64,000 nucleotides of DNA from Galdieria partita (GCA_025991245.1 BQMJ01000070.1:1-64000); one strand, 5' to 3'; numbered from the stretch's first letter, positions 34,497 to 45,447 are shown. Numbers and translations are program-made. The notes: generated from the sequence alone by a model not told the origin.

Positions 34497-35036
34497 GAAA
34501 ACCCAATTCTCCCCAAATCTTCAAAGTAGAAATGATAGGAGACTTGTCAGGCTATAATAGATGTCTGTTAAGAGTAGAGGAAAAAATTCTCAAGAAAGCA
34601 ATATATCTTATCTTCAAAAGATATTTCATCCCTAAAACTATGGTCACTTTGCACAGAGATGAAATACAAGGGAGATGCTTTCCAAGTCGGTTGGGCCAAC
34701 TTTTGAAACAAGCAACTGTGTAGATGCTTTGAAATCATATTTCTAATTGGGACACATCTGAACCAGACATGGTTGCAATCATAGCGAAATGATTTTCGTC
34801 AGATCAAAGTTGCTTCATCGAACAAGAGGCACTGCAAAGCAAATCGAGTATTTAAAGTGGATATCTAACATTCGGAAAAACAAATTGGCAAAACTTGCCG
34901 ACCACGTTTCATAAGGTCAGGATGGTTGTAACAAACAAACACTTCGTTTATAAGATAATAATATGAAATATTTTGAAACAAAAGCAAACAAATGGAAATA
35001 GTGAAAGGATCAAGAGAAATGTATATTTTAACTGAA
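34497..35036. other. Intergenic between dioxygenase and MFS genes
   Basis: 540 bp upstream of the minus-strand dioxygenase and downstream of the MFS gene, both transcribed leftward. No gene or repeat is evident. It should contain the dioxygenase promoter and the MFS 3' UTR. Confidence 0.5.
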
Positions 35037-36709
35037 TCACCAACCCAGAGCCTTACCAAACCTGAAATGTAGTAAATCAATCATAGCAATTCTAGAGCTC
35101 TCAATATTCTTGGCAACGAGTTTCTTTGTAGGCATTTCAAATACTTCATCCAATTGCTCTAAAGTCCTATCTTTTGTTTCAGGCATCAATAACAGACAAT
35201 AAAGAAGACCCAAGAAAGTAATGCCTCCAAAGAAACCAGCAAAGACTCCAGTTTCTGTCATTGCCGTTGCCATGTTGCTGAACCAGTAAGTGGTTATAAA
35301 ATTGCCTACAAATGTCACAAAGTCTCCAACCGCCATTCCGTGATTTCTTAGATATGCTGGAAAGACTTCTCCTAGAATAACCCAAGGAACTGGACCAAGA
35401 CCTTGACTCCAGAACAATTCGTATATGCAAACACCAAGCATGTATAATCCAGTTCTACCAGAAGTATTGGTCTTGGGTATTAGGAAAGAAAATCCACAAA
35501 GAGCTAGACTAATGATGACCACTGACATTGGAGCCAATATCATCATTCTTCTACCCAAACGATCCATAAGAAGAACTGGAGGTAGCGTACCTAAAATTCC
35601 ACAGAATCCAGGAAGCATACTCCAATAAACAGAATCCAAAGAAGAGAATCCACTTCGATGTAATAAAGTTCCCATGTAGTAACTGATTGCATTGATGCCA
35701 GAGAATTCTTGAATTACCATTAGCATAACACCCAAAAATACAGCTCGAAAATTGCGCCTGACTCTGAATAGGTCCAACCAAACCATTCGCTTTTTAGATT
35801 CTTCATGTTCTCTAAGAACTTTCCGCTTCATTTCAAAGAATTCCTTTCTTTCATCCAACTGTGACAAATCCTTTGTTTTCGTCCACATGGCATACGCAGT
35901 ATTCACTCTGTCTGTTAAAACCAACCAACGTGGACTCTCAGGAAGAACAACTGTTCCAAGTCCCAAAAGTGTCGAGAAGAACAATGAGGAACCAAGCATG
36001 AACCTCCAGTTTCCAGCAACATTGACAAACATGGCATCAACTACATATCCAAGTAAGATACCTACTTGTAACATAAATTGATAAATGGAAATAAGTGAGC
36101 CTCTTTTCTTCTTGCTGGCACATTCTGCGATATACATTGGGACAGTTCCACCTTCTAGCCCAAGGGCTACACCAATAACCATTCTTCCTGCCAGCATAGT
36201 ACCAAACCCATGAGAGTCTGCTTCAAGGATTGCACCAACAGTATATAAGACAGTAGTTATGATAAGACTTCCCTTTCTGCCTGTAGCAAGATTGCAAACA
36301 GGAACACTGAAAAGAACTGAGTAATTATAATAACGCAGAGAAGACAATCTTACATAGCTGAACCCAAAAGTGCTCCCAGTGCAGGAAATCCAACCACCAT
36401 GCTAACTTGAGAAGAGGTTAAATGCAAATCTTGAGGCATATAGAGTAAAACTGCGCTTATTAAACTTTGGTCAACGCCAAATAACACACCCCCGATACTA
36501 GCAAAGATAGTCAAGATCCACTGGAAAACTACTGGTTGCGGTTTAAAATATCCCAAGAACCAACTGGAACGATAAACATGGCCTAACTGTTCTTTCAACT
36601 GACACTCTTCCTTCTCGTCACTGTCACTAAGGAAAGTTTCATCTAAGGAGGCTGCAGTTTTAGCTTCATTATTCTTCTCTTCAACATTCATAGAATCTAA
36701 AATCTCCAT
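35037..36709 (-). CDS. MFS sugar porter (SP family)
   Basis: Exon 1 36354-36709, intron 36307-36353 (47 nt), exon 2 35037-36306; 541 residues from the first in-frame ATG. Twelve membrane spans are expected. SP-family signatures: GVDQSLIS in TM1, GRKGS after TM2, an Arg-containing LAGRMVIGVALGLEGG, PESPRWL after TM6, QEFSGINA in TM7, DRLGRR in the 8-9 loop, and PETKDRTLEQLDEVF at the C-terminal end. It is probably a proton-coupled hexose or polyol importer; the substrate is not determinable. It lies between two inverted dioxygenase paralogues and is head-to-head with the right-hand one (239 bp apart). Confidence 0.92.
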
Positions 36710-36948
36710 TACTTTCAAAGGTATCACTCAAATAAAATCATTGACAGACTATTCAACGCAAGGCCTTTTAAAGAAAAGCTTCTGATCTTCTGAAAGAGGA
36801 TTCTTACTTGGAATTAAATCGACGTCACTTGGACAATTCGACAAGTCTTGAATTTGCAGCATTTGGTCTAGCATTAAATGTATCGCTAGCATTAAATCTA
36901 ATGTGTTTATTAAACCACTACAAGACCTATTGTCGTAGTTGATTTGCA
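36710..36948. promoter_or_regulatory. Divergent promoter region, MFS porter / dioxygenase
   Basis: 239 bp between divergent start codons (36709 minus, 36949 plus). It contains a short direct repeat, CTAGCATTAAATGTA and CTAGCATTAAATCTA, about 20 bp apart near 36867-36903, which could bind one regulator twice. Function inferred from position only. Confidence 0.4.
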
Positions 36949-38018
36949 ATGGAGCTTCCCACTGTTGATTTACAACCATTCATATCCAGTAATAGGAGTG
37001 AAAAGCAAGAGTGCTATAAATTGCAGGAAAGCCTGCATAGATACGGTGCAGTAGCCATCAGAGATCCTCGAGTACAAGAGGAAGACAGTGAAAAGTTTAT
37101 TGAACTTTTGGAACAGTATTTTGAGCAGCCAACCCTAGTAAAATTGAAGGATTGTAGACCAGATATCTCATATCAGGTAATTGCTGCTTGCTTTTATCAG
37201 ATATATATCTGTGAGTGAATTTGCAGGTTGGAGTTACTCCTGAGTTAACTGAGTGGCCTAGAGATAATTCAAAGTACGCAGAAAAACTTAGTGAACAGAA
37301 CAAACCTACTCCTTTCGATGGCCCTGATAAGAAGTGGCGGTTTCAATGGAGAATTGGAGCTAGAAGAGAATATACCAAGTTTCCAGAGTTATTAGCAGAA
37401 CCTGTTATTCCAGAAAACTTTCCACAGTGGAGACAAGTTATGGATAGTTGGGGTCAAAAGCTGTTGGACTCTGTTTTTACAGTTTCAGAGATGTTGAGTA
37501 TTGGTTTAGGTTTGCAGTCTTCAACTCTACCCAATCTTATTCGGTTTGGTACACACTTGTTATCACCTACTGGTTCTGACCTTAATTTGTATGGAACTAA
37601 GCCTGGAACAGTTCTCGCAGGTTTTCACTATGATATTAGTTTTCTAACTATTCATGGTCGTTCACGTTTTCCTGGACTTTATTTATGGACTTCTGAAGGC
37701 GAACGTATACCCTGTAAGATACCTAAAGGTTGTTTACTTGTTCAAGCTGGTGCTCAATTGGACTATCTTACTGGAGGATATATTAAAAAAGGATATCACG
37801 AAGTCATTGTATCGAAAGAGACTTGTAGAGTTGTGGAAGAGAAAAAAAGTAGACATGAAAGCCTATGGAGAGTTTCTTCTACCATGTTCACTCATGTGGA
37901 GCCGGATAAGATGTTATATCCACTTCTAGAGACGTCAGAGACTTCTTCTTATCCTCCAGTTTTTGCTGGTGTCCAAGTTGAAGACGAGCTGAAAGCTATC
38001 AAGTTGGCAGTTGTTTGA
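36949..38018 (+). CDS. 2-oxoglutarate/Fe(II) dioxygenase, isopenicillin N synthase-like
   Basis: Exon 1 36949-37176, intron 37177-37226 (50 nt), exon 2 37227-38018; 339 residues. Iron ligands are visible: HYD (His at 37626, Asp at 37632) and a distal His in GYHEV (37797). The 2-oxoglutarate-binding RxS is present as RVS (Arg at 37869). The DGPDKKWRF, HGRSRFPGL and QAGAQLDYLTGG blocks place it in a subfamily found in plants, fungi and algae, whose substrates are mostly unknown. The intron sits at the same place (after YQ, before VG) as in the left-hand paralogue. Exon 1 and the C-terminus have diverged from that copy, while the core is almost identical. Confidence 0.9.
37305..37795. repeat. 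Near-identical inverted repeat arm B (dioxygenase core)
   Basis: Partner of 33653-34143 in inverted orientation, about 3.2 kb apart. The two mismatches give one silent change (TTT/TTC) and one Gln/His change near the 5' edge of the tract. The 3' edge lies two bases before the codon of the distal iron-ligand His. Confidence 0.9.
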
Positions 38019-38196
38019 TAGTTCAGCTAAATAAATATATTTTCGTTTCAATGACTAAATTCTTATTCGCAAATAATCTTTTGTGATGCTGTAAGAATTA
38101 CCAACGCCTCTGATTCCGAACAACTACAAGTGTCTCTCTAAGAAAGAAGACTTTATTGATTATACTGACAGACAATACATGGTGTGAAGAACCAAA

Positions 38197-39403
38197 TCAC
38201 AAATAACTGTTTTGATCAGCTTTCTTAAGAGCTTGAAGCATAATTTCCCAAAACCATTCGACGTCCACCTTCATGGCAACATCCACATTCTTTCTACAGC
38301 CTGGCCTTTTCCAATGAAAGTATCCAATAGTTTGCCCAGTACACAATCCAGGACTGATTTCAACATCAACGCTGTCAAATGATTCCATTGAATTCAATAA
38401 AAATGCTAATTAACAGTCCTTTGCTTACCGAATATGAGTAGTTTCAAATTTGCTTGGATCTACAAGATAAGCAACCGCACAAGGATCGTGAAGAGGAGGA
38501 TACGAAATACCGAAGACGTCTGTCAAGATAACATTTAGAAATATTTCAAGGATAATATAAACGAACCTCTATAAGTGGATTGGAAAAAGTTCAGTAAGCC
38601 CAACATAGTTTGAGAGAATGTCGATGATAATGAAGATATCTTTCTGGATACTTCTTCTGTAACCAGTACTTGATGAGTCAGATCTAAAGGCAACATTGTT
38701 ATTGGTATATTGCTATGAAAAACAATATGTGCCGCAATAGGATCATAGTTAATATTGAATTCGGATGTAGGTTGAACATTTCCTTGACAGAAGCTTCCAC
38801 CCATCAAAACTATCCTTATGAACTTGTGCAATTTTGGATACCTTCAATGTTTTTAGTCTTAAGACAATAAATTATTTCTGCTTACAGTTTGATGAACAGG
38901 CTAATGTTCGTAAGAGGCCCCACACAAACAATATGGACTGGGCGTTCTCTGGTTGCATGTCTTTCAATCAATTCGGCCATTACAAATACCGCATGCTTTT
39001 CACAAAGAGAAACATTGATATCGTCAGGAAATTCTGCCCCATCCATTCCACTCTCTCCATGAACTTCTGTTGGATGATCGTTCAAGTCACCCTTACTCGA
39101 CGTCGTATTCAACTGAAAGTTGCGAGGATACTTAACCAAAGGACCATCACATCCCTTAGCTAATGGAAGAGACCTTGTAACTCCGCAAGCATATAAAATT
39201 CTACTTGCATTTAAAGTGGTTTTTTCTAAAGTTTGGTTCCCGGACACAGTTGTGACACCCAAAAGGTCTATCTTTTCATTAAAGATGGCAAGTATCAAAG
39301 CAAAGGCATCATCATGTCCAGGGTCGCAATCAAGAATTATTGGAATTTTGTTATTTTTACTCGAAATATCTTCATTGTTATCCTCTCTAAGGTGCTGAAG
39401 CAT
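38197..39403 (-). CDS. Inosine-uridine-preferring nucleoside hydrolase
   Basis: Four exons (38886-39403, 38567-38841, 38429-38519, 38197-38371) with introns of 44, 47 and 57 nt give 352 residues. The N-terminal calcium-binding motif DCDPGHDDAF (DxDxGxDD) is intact. Further IUNH blocks: LLGVTTVSGNQ, HIVCVGPLTN, IRIVLMGGSF, EFNINYDP and LHDPCAVAYL. It hydrolyses ribonucleosides to base and ribose. No targeting peptide is obvious, so a cytosolic location is likely. It is divergently paired with cytidine deaminase across 96 bp, pointing to coordinated pyrimidine salvage. The start is the first ATG, close to the intergenic region. Confidence 0.93.
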
Positions 39404-39499
39404 TTCAAGAAATTAGAAACTCACAGTGGAGCTACAGGTCTTTATCTTGCTTCTAAATCCCCACTTTAATGCTAATTGTTTAATTCTAACAATTGCGAT
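39404..39499. promoter_or_regulatory. 96-bp divergent promoter of the nucleoside-salvage pair
   Basis: Start codons of the nucleoside hydrolase (minus) and cytidine deaminase (plus) are 96 bp apart, so both promoters and both 5' UTRs must fit here or overlap the coding regions. Position-based inference; no specific motif identified. Confidence 0.6.
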
Positions 39500-40137
39500 A
39501 TGGCACTTGTGCGAACTCCTAAGCAAAATCCAAAGATGAATTTTATGCGCATATCGGATACTTTGGAGGACTCTGTTGTTGTTTGTCTAGTTCAAGAGGC
39601 AAAAGCTGCAAGACTAAATGCGCAAGTAAAAGTCTTGAAACTTTGTTTTCAAATCTGACATATAACTCTATGGAATTAGGTATGCGCCTTATTCTAAGTT
39701 CCGCGTTGGAGCAAGTTTGATTTCTTCTTCTAAGAAATTATATTCTGGCTGTAACGTGGAAAATTCTTCCTTTGGCCTTACGATATGTGCCGAAAGAACT
39801 GCAGTAGTAAAAGTATATGGAACGCAAACAATGCATGTCTTGGACTAAAGCAACATTGAATTCCTAGGCAGTTTGTGAGGGAGAATTGGCATTCGGTGCC
39901 ATAGCCGTTGCAACGGACCAAGAAAGTTTCATTTGGCCATGTGGTATGTTTGCTTCAACTCCACAAGAGTATTTGGTATATTAATTAGAATCTTTGTTTT
40001 TAGGTGCTTGTCGGCAATTCCTCTCAGAGTTTGGCAATATTCCAGTTATATCCGTGAAAAACGATGGTTCATTACAGATACAGATGCTTTCTCATTTACT
40101 TCCTTTTAAATTTTCCAACAACGATATTGTCCCATAA
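39500..40137 (+). CDS. CDD: Cytidine deaminase
   Basis: Four exons (39500-39621, 39680-39812, 39868-39943, 40004-40137) give 154 residues. Motifs: YAPYSKFRVGA, SGCNVENSSFG, CAERTA (zinc-binding Cys and catalytic Glu) and the split PCGACRQFLSEF with the two other zinc Cys. It deaminates cytidine and deoxycytidine to (deoxy)uridine, whose uridine product can feed the neighbouring nucleoside hydrolase. The first intron is best read as GC-AG (GCAAGT donor at 39622), since no GT donor keeps the AYAPYS motif in frame. Length and motif order match homotetrameric cytidine deaminases. Confidence 0.92.
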
Positions 40138-40402
40138 AAAGTTTTGCAACCAGTCATGCAGAGAAATTCAAGCGTTTTGAATATCACCATGGGTTTGGTT
40201 CTAAAAGAAGAATAAGTGATATCAAGTAAAACTGTTTGTTCTCCCACAATCGAAGAAATAAACTTCCTATTCATAATAGCATCACTGAACAAAATTGTCA
40301 TCTCATTTCCTTTTATAGACTAGAACACCTAGGTAAAATGTAACAGCATTCATCAGTTCCGTGTTCCAATATGGAAATCCTGTTTCATTTTTATATCACG
40401 CT

Positions 40403-41326
40403 CTAGTTCCGAGATATCAACACTTGAGCTCGACGACGCAGGTTTGTCTTCAAATAAGTCTTGCACTGAGCTCTTTCCGGGCAAACGCCCTCGCAATGGG
40501 TGCAAATAAACCCTTTTGATCCATCTTTTCTATCATCTACAGAAATCCTATAGTCACCAATACAAAAGAGACAAAGAGCTTTTCTACATAAACCCTTTTC
40601 GGAGTTAGCACAATAGTACAATGGAACACGACGCATATTGCGGTTACAAATATGACAAAATTTTGAATATTTCAGCTCTCTATACTTCCGTGGTTTCCTT
40701 CGCTTGTAGTTGTTTAAGACAAAAGGAGTTTCTGAGAAATCATCTATCCATTTCTGATATTTCGGTGGTCTACCTCTTGGTCTTTTTCCAATATACTCCT
40801 TAGATGTGTTGTCTCCATTGAACAACGGTACGATCTTGGGGATATTTGAGTCTGCACACGAACTTTCATCAATAGAACAATCCTGACATGCAAGTTGCGA
40901 AGAAGAGTTTGTCTTCGTTTCATCCAGACTCCTTAGCACCGAAACAATATCTTCTTGAAGAAAACGCCGATTTTCGATCCCAACTATTGCATCGTTGGAA
41001 CCCGACTTGTGGTCACCTAACAAGTCCTGCAAAACTTCTGCTTCGTCAGAGTCTCTTGAAAAACCAGGATCACCAGAGCTTTGAGGGGTAAATTCACTAG
41101 ATATATATTCAAGTAAAAGTCTTTCCCTTTCATCTTCCGAAGAAGAATCAGGGCGTAAGCAGGGGAAGAAATATTCCTTCAGGTCCCCCATACTAACAGA
41201 ATTAGACATAGGAAGGAGCTCAGTGTTCCACAATGTCTCAACCTGCTGTGTTCCAGGGATAAAACTATGGAAGAAAGACATGTTCCTGGTTTCTCTGGAA
41301 AATGACCAATTCATAGTCGATTCCAT
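40403..41326 (-). CDS. AT-hook protein with C-terminal Cys-rich zinc-finger (zf-4CXXC_R1/CDCA7-like)
   Basis: 307 residues from the first in-frame ATG (41326); upstream codons stay open without an ATG. The N-terminal ~180 residues are acidic and Ser-rich. An AT-hook (KRPRGRPPKYQ) precedes a basic stretch and then the C-terminal cysteine cluster: CHIC, YYCANSEKGLC, ALCLFC, FICTHCEGVC and a final Cys. The spacing resembles the zf-4CXXC_R1 domain of CDCA7 proteins, which act in chromatin with the HELLS remodeller and recruit it to nucleosomes. The match is by cysteine pattern, so a different Cys-rich DNA-binding family is possible. Nuclear, DNA-binding. Confidence 0.65.
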   Translation of the reverse strand: MESTMNWSFSRETRNMSFFHSFIPGTQQVETLWNTELLPMSNSVSMGDLKEYFFPCLRPDSSSEDERERLLLEYISSEFTPQSSGDPGFSRDSDEAEVLQDLLGDHKSGSNDAIVGIENRRFLQEDIVSVLRSLDETKTNSSSQLACQDCSIDESSCADSNIPKIVPLFNGDNTSKEYIGKRPRGRPPKYQKWIDDFSETPFVLNNYKRRKPRKYRELKYSKFCHICNRNMRRVPLYYCANSEKGLCRKALCLFCIGDYRISVDDRKDGSKGFICTHCEGVCPERAQCKTYLKTNLRRRAQVLISRN

Positions 41327-41987
41327 TGGTTTCAGAATGGGATCGATCAGGAGATATAAACAATTTCGACGTTTGTCAATGGGCAATGGTTGCGAAAGAA
41401 GGGTATCTATCTATTTAGAAGTTTGTAAAGTGCAAAAGCACAACCTTATTCATTGTAATTCTTTGCTCTTGTAGATGCTGCGAAACGACAGAAAAAGTTC
41501 TCAGACCTCGTGAATCGTCCGAGTTTCCAGAATGCATTATATTGGATTGTCCAGAGATACAATACCAATGATGACATTCAATATAATGACAAAGAAGATG
41601 AATTTTTCTGTGGAACTTGAGGAGACGTTTTAAACTAAAAATATGGGGAAAATTCCAACCACTGTTAATGTTGATGAAATGAAATATATCCAACTGACAT
41701 TCAAGAACGATCAGAAATTAAAGGAAAAATGCAGATTCTCCTAGAAAGTGTTCAGTTTCAAATATCCTCGAAGTAACAGTAAAACGAACTCTCCATGATG
41801 TAATCTTTAACGATACCAACCAATTTTTCTCAAAATGCTGTTCACAGCAAGATTATCTACTAAACCATACAAAGTTGTTGGACTAGGGGGGCCGAGCAAA
41901 TTTTCACTCACTGTCAACAATTTTGGCGCCTAAACATATAAACATTTTTTTCTCCAGACTCTGTATGGGAACGTTGATTTCTTTTTC
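41327..41987. promoter_or_regulatory. Divergent intergenic region, zinc-finger / CMGC kinase
   Basis: 661 bp between divergent genes. Several overlapping plus-strand frames near 41476-41770 look weakly protein-like (NRPSFQNALYWIVQRYN in one frame, a different sequence in another), but they conflict with one another and no start or splice choice is convincing. Treated here as a promoter and 5' UTR region. Confidence 0.4.
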
Positions 41988-43475
41988 ATGCGCGGCAACA
42001 AGTACAAGATACTAAAAAGGCTAGGAAAAGGTTCCCATGGTACAGTCATGTTGGCAGAGGATCAAGAAACACTTGAAAAGGTTTGTTACACATACGAGAA
42101 ATAAACTAGACCTTTCTGACAAAGCCGCTAGGTTGCAATAAAAAGAATTCGTCAGCAATTTTGTTCATATGAGGAAAGCATGTCTTCAAGAGAACTCCAG
42201 GTAGGTAATTGTATGCAAATTACAAATAAAGGGCCCAAGACCATCATTTCCGTACAGGAACTTTCACACAGAGTTCTAACCTGCTCTATTTGGATAACAT
42301 AGATTCTCAAAAGGCTTCATCATCCAAATATAATAGAACTACTGGATGCGTTTTATGAAGACGGCAGATTGTATCTTGTGCTCGAATATCTTGAATGTAA
42401 CTTGTGTGATTTACTACAACAACAACATCGCAGTTTACTTTCACACTGTACTTCTTATGGAACACAAGGCATGAGGGAAGATGAGGTACGACTTATTCTA
42501 TCGGCATTGTTACAAGGAATATCCTATATCCACCAAAAAGGATTTGTCCACAGAGACCTGAAACCTGAAAATATATTATGTTCTAAAACTGGTGCATACG
42601 GACCCCTCAAAATTGCAGATTTCAGTCTAGCCACAAAATATTATACTGAAGGAGCATATTCCCCTATTAGAGCTATGACGGGATACGTAGCTACCCGTTG
42701 GTATCGTGCACCAGAGCTTTTACTGCTTAATTCTCCAATAACTGCTGCGGTACCAGGTGGAAGGCTTGACGCAAAAGGACTCCAAGAAATGAATAAATTT
42801 GCACCATCGGCAGATATGTGGTCATTGGGTGTCATCTTTGCCGAGCTGCTCTTGGGATATCCCATCTTTCCAGGCAAAAGTGAGGAACAACAGCTTCGTC
42901 TGATTGCACAACTACTCGGGACACCACCTGTTCCTGAGGAAGCTCTGCATGAGTCCAACAAAAGAATAATCAAGAGTTTCAGCAAACAGTTATCCAGAAG
43001 CTCATTAAAACCCCCACCTAGAGTTTCGTTCCGATATCGGGTCCAGAGTTTGATGAAAGTACTTCTACCTCCTATGGCACCACAACCACTCCAACAACTT
43101 TTTACTCAAGCGAGCCCCGAGGCAATCCAAATTCTATCAGATTTGCTGGTATATGATCCTGCCATGAGACCCAATGCTTCTGAGATACAGCAATACGAAT
43201 TTTTTGTCAAACTGAGAACAGAGCGCCATTTCATGGAAAATGAGGAACTACTATATAACATACCAAATAACAACATGAGATTTCCACTGGGTTTTGTTAG
43301 ACCATCATTACGATTAGACGAGGACCAATGCCCAAATTCACAAGATATGTATAAACTGCGCCAGGACGAGTACAACTCAACTGCAATGCATCAAGATTCA
43401 AAGATGACATTTGAGTCGAACAAATCAGTCGGACAACTCCCCAATATTTCCTTCAGGTTTTCACTACGATCCTGA
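41988..43475 (+). CDS. CMGC-family Ser/Thr protein kinase with DFS instead of DFG
   Basis: Exons 41988-42080, 42132-42200 and 42303-43475 with introns of 51 and 102 nt; 444 residues. Gly-rich loop GKGSHGTV, VAIK lysine, HRDLKPEN catalytic loop and an MTGYVATRWYRAPELL activation segment with a TGY dual-phosphorylation motif as in p38-type MAPKs. The metal-binding DFG reads DFS (IADFSLA). An insert of ~25 residues separates APELLLL from SADMWS. The overall pattern suggests an ERK7/RCK/CDK-like CMGC kinase. The C-terminal ~90 residues are unlike known domains. Lys, Asp and Asn catalytic residues are present, so activity is plausible despite DFS. Confidence 0.88.
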
Positions 43476-43727
43476 CGCATTCCAAAAGTTCTCTTCCGCA
43501 AGTTACAAAAACTATATACTTTCGTGTTTGCAGTATCAAAAATAAAGGAATCTCAGCATTTGATTTCGTTACAACATCTATTCTTACAAGAGAGATGCTT
43601 TTATAAACACTATAATTGAACGTAGAGGACAGAAATGCAATATACGTACAACGAAAACAGAAGGATTGCTTTGATTCGAGAATCGTGTTAATATAAATAG
43701 TCTATCTCATAGTTAGATAACAAAACA

Positions 43728-45447
43728 TCAAATTCGTGGTTTCTTGAGTTTCCCACTGTTGGTCGGGATCTTCTTTAAAGCGTGCTCTTGTCTTTCAATA
43801 CAAAAATTAACATGCTTCTCTAACAAACAAGAATTGGAAGAACGAAAGTTTAGACAAACGGGACAAACACCAGTGGAAGATATCTCGGGCTCTTTTTCAT
43901 TCTGCTGTCTGTTCTCTCTAAACAGCGACCATGCCGTAGGGGCCAAACTGCCGAAATCCTTTACTTTCTCGTACATTAGGTCGGCATTATTCTCTTTGTA
44001 CTTCAGAGTGTTGGATACAAAGTTTTCCAAACTGTTCTTCCGCTGGGTGAGAACTTCCGACCTGGGAACCAAACCATTCACGCGAACTCCAAGCAGACGA
44101 ATTTCGACAGGCAGTTCTTTCAACAGCAGTTTCCAGGCATTCTCTAAAATTTGTTCATATCTATAAATGAAGAAACACTTCGTTACACCTCTGGTCCGTA
44201 TAGAAAAATCGGAACATTTGATTTTAAGAGTTACTGTTTTCGCGCATAAATCTTCTGCCTCCAAGTCACTCGACAGTAGCTCAGATACCGATTCGCAAAT
44301 CTTTCGAAGCTCTTCCAATGAGGACGTAGGCTTGAATGTTCTTTCTCTGCTCATTCCTTTACGACTTTCTGAATCACTAATAAAGGCAGGGGCAATTCCT
44401 AAGGCTGACTGAAGAAGAAATTTAAAGGTTTTCCTTTTCATACAGTGAAACAGAATACTTCGATTGGATATTAAGTCCTGGATAGAAATGATATTCAAAG
44501 AAGACAGTAACTTTTCTGTGACTCGGCCAACTCCAGGAATCTTCCGAACGGAGAGAGGGTTCAAAAAGTTTCGAATACTAATCGTGTCTGGTTGGACAAA
44601 CGTCTGCCCATTAGGCTTATTTAAATCGGTTGCAATCTTGGCTAGCATTGTGTTACAAGCAACTCCAGCACTACAGGTTATACCTGTGTTTTCAAATACC
44701 TTTTGACGTATTTTCGACACAACATCATCAATCGTTCCACTTTGTGTCTTCAGATATTCTGTAATATCCATATACGCTTCGTCCATGCTCATATGCACAT
44801 GGCTATCGAACTCACGGAGGAGCGAAGCAATTTGATTAGAAATTGCGCAATATCTATGAAAACGTGGTGGTACAATAACAAGCTGTGGACAAAGTTTCAA
44901 CGCAATAAAACCAGGCATAGCACTCCGTACTCCATACTTTCTAGCCTAATTCAAAGATGAGTGCATCTAAAGTGTACCAAACAAAAGTGTTACCAACCTC
45001 ATAATTGGCTGTAGACAGCATAGACGTGCTTCCAACTGCCATTGGGAGGCTTTTGAGACTTGGTTGATCAATTTCTTCCACGGAAGCTTAGAATTTCAGG
45101 TCTCAGCGGTGCTAACAAAAGGGCAAAGAAGAAAGCTCACCAAAGAAAGCATCCATATCAAGGTGGACAATAACTCGAGAAAAATCTCTTTCCTGTTCCC
45201 AAGAAACTATAAATTGTTCATCAACAAGTTTCTCGATTCTCTCTTTGTCCTGTTCAGTCAAGGTGCCTGCCAGCTCAGTCACTTCAGTAATTCGTTTCTC
45301 CAACAGCTTCTCCTTTCGCTCCTCATTTTTGTAGAATTCTGTTCCTTTTGAAGTGTCTACTATGACACGTGTTGCTTCTTCTTCGTTTACCGATCCTAAG
45401 CCAGCCTTGTGAGGATTAAATCGAAGGCCAGTGGCAACAAATTCCAT
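43728..45447 (-). CDS. POLK: Y-family translesion DNA polymerase, kappa (DinB) type
   Basis: Exons 45141-45447, 44998-45086 and 43728-44945 with introns of 54 and 52 nt; 537 residues from the ATG at 45447. The N-terminal KAGLGSVNEEEATRVI region is typical of eukaryotic polymerase kappa. Catalytic blocks: HLDMDAFF (metal-binding Asp), STANYEARKYGVRSAMPGF, MSMDEAYMDIT (DE acidic pair), CSAGVACNTMLAKIATDLNKP and the helix-hairpin-helix IPGVGRVTEKLL, then a little-finger domain. A C-terminal UBZ-like zinc finger (CPVCLNF, then HVNFC) may bind ubiquitinated PCNA. It bypasses minor-groove guanine adducts in the nucleus. Divergent from the TKL-like kinase gene, 361 bp away. Confidence 0.95.

Noticed and set aside
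35752-36081. Long antisense frames over the MFS, polymerase, GTPase and PCCB genes
   Set aside because: They are shadows of well-supported genes on the opposite strand.
41386-41770. Apparent small plus-strand gene with a short intron in the zinc-finger/kinase spacer
   Set aside because: Three frames look equally protein-like, the donor phases conflict, and the start overlaps the 5' part of the opposite gene.
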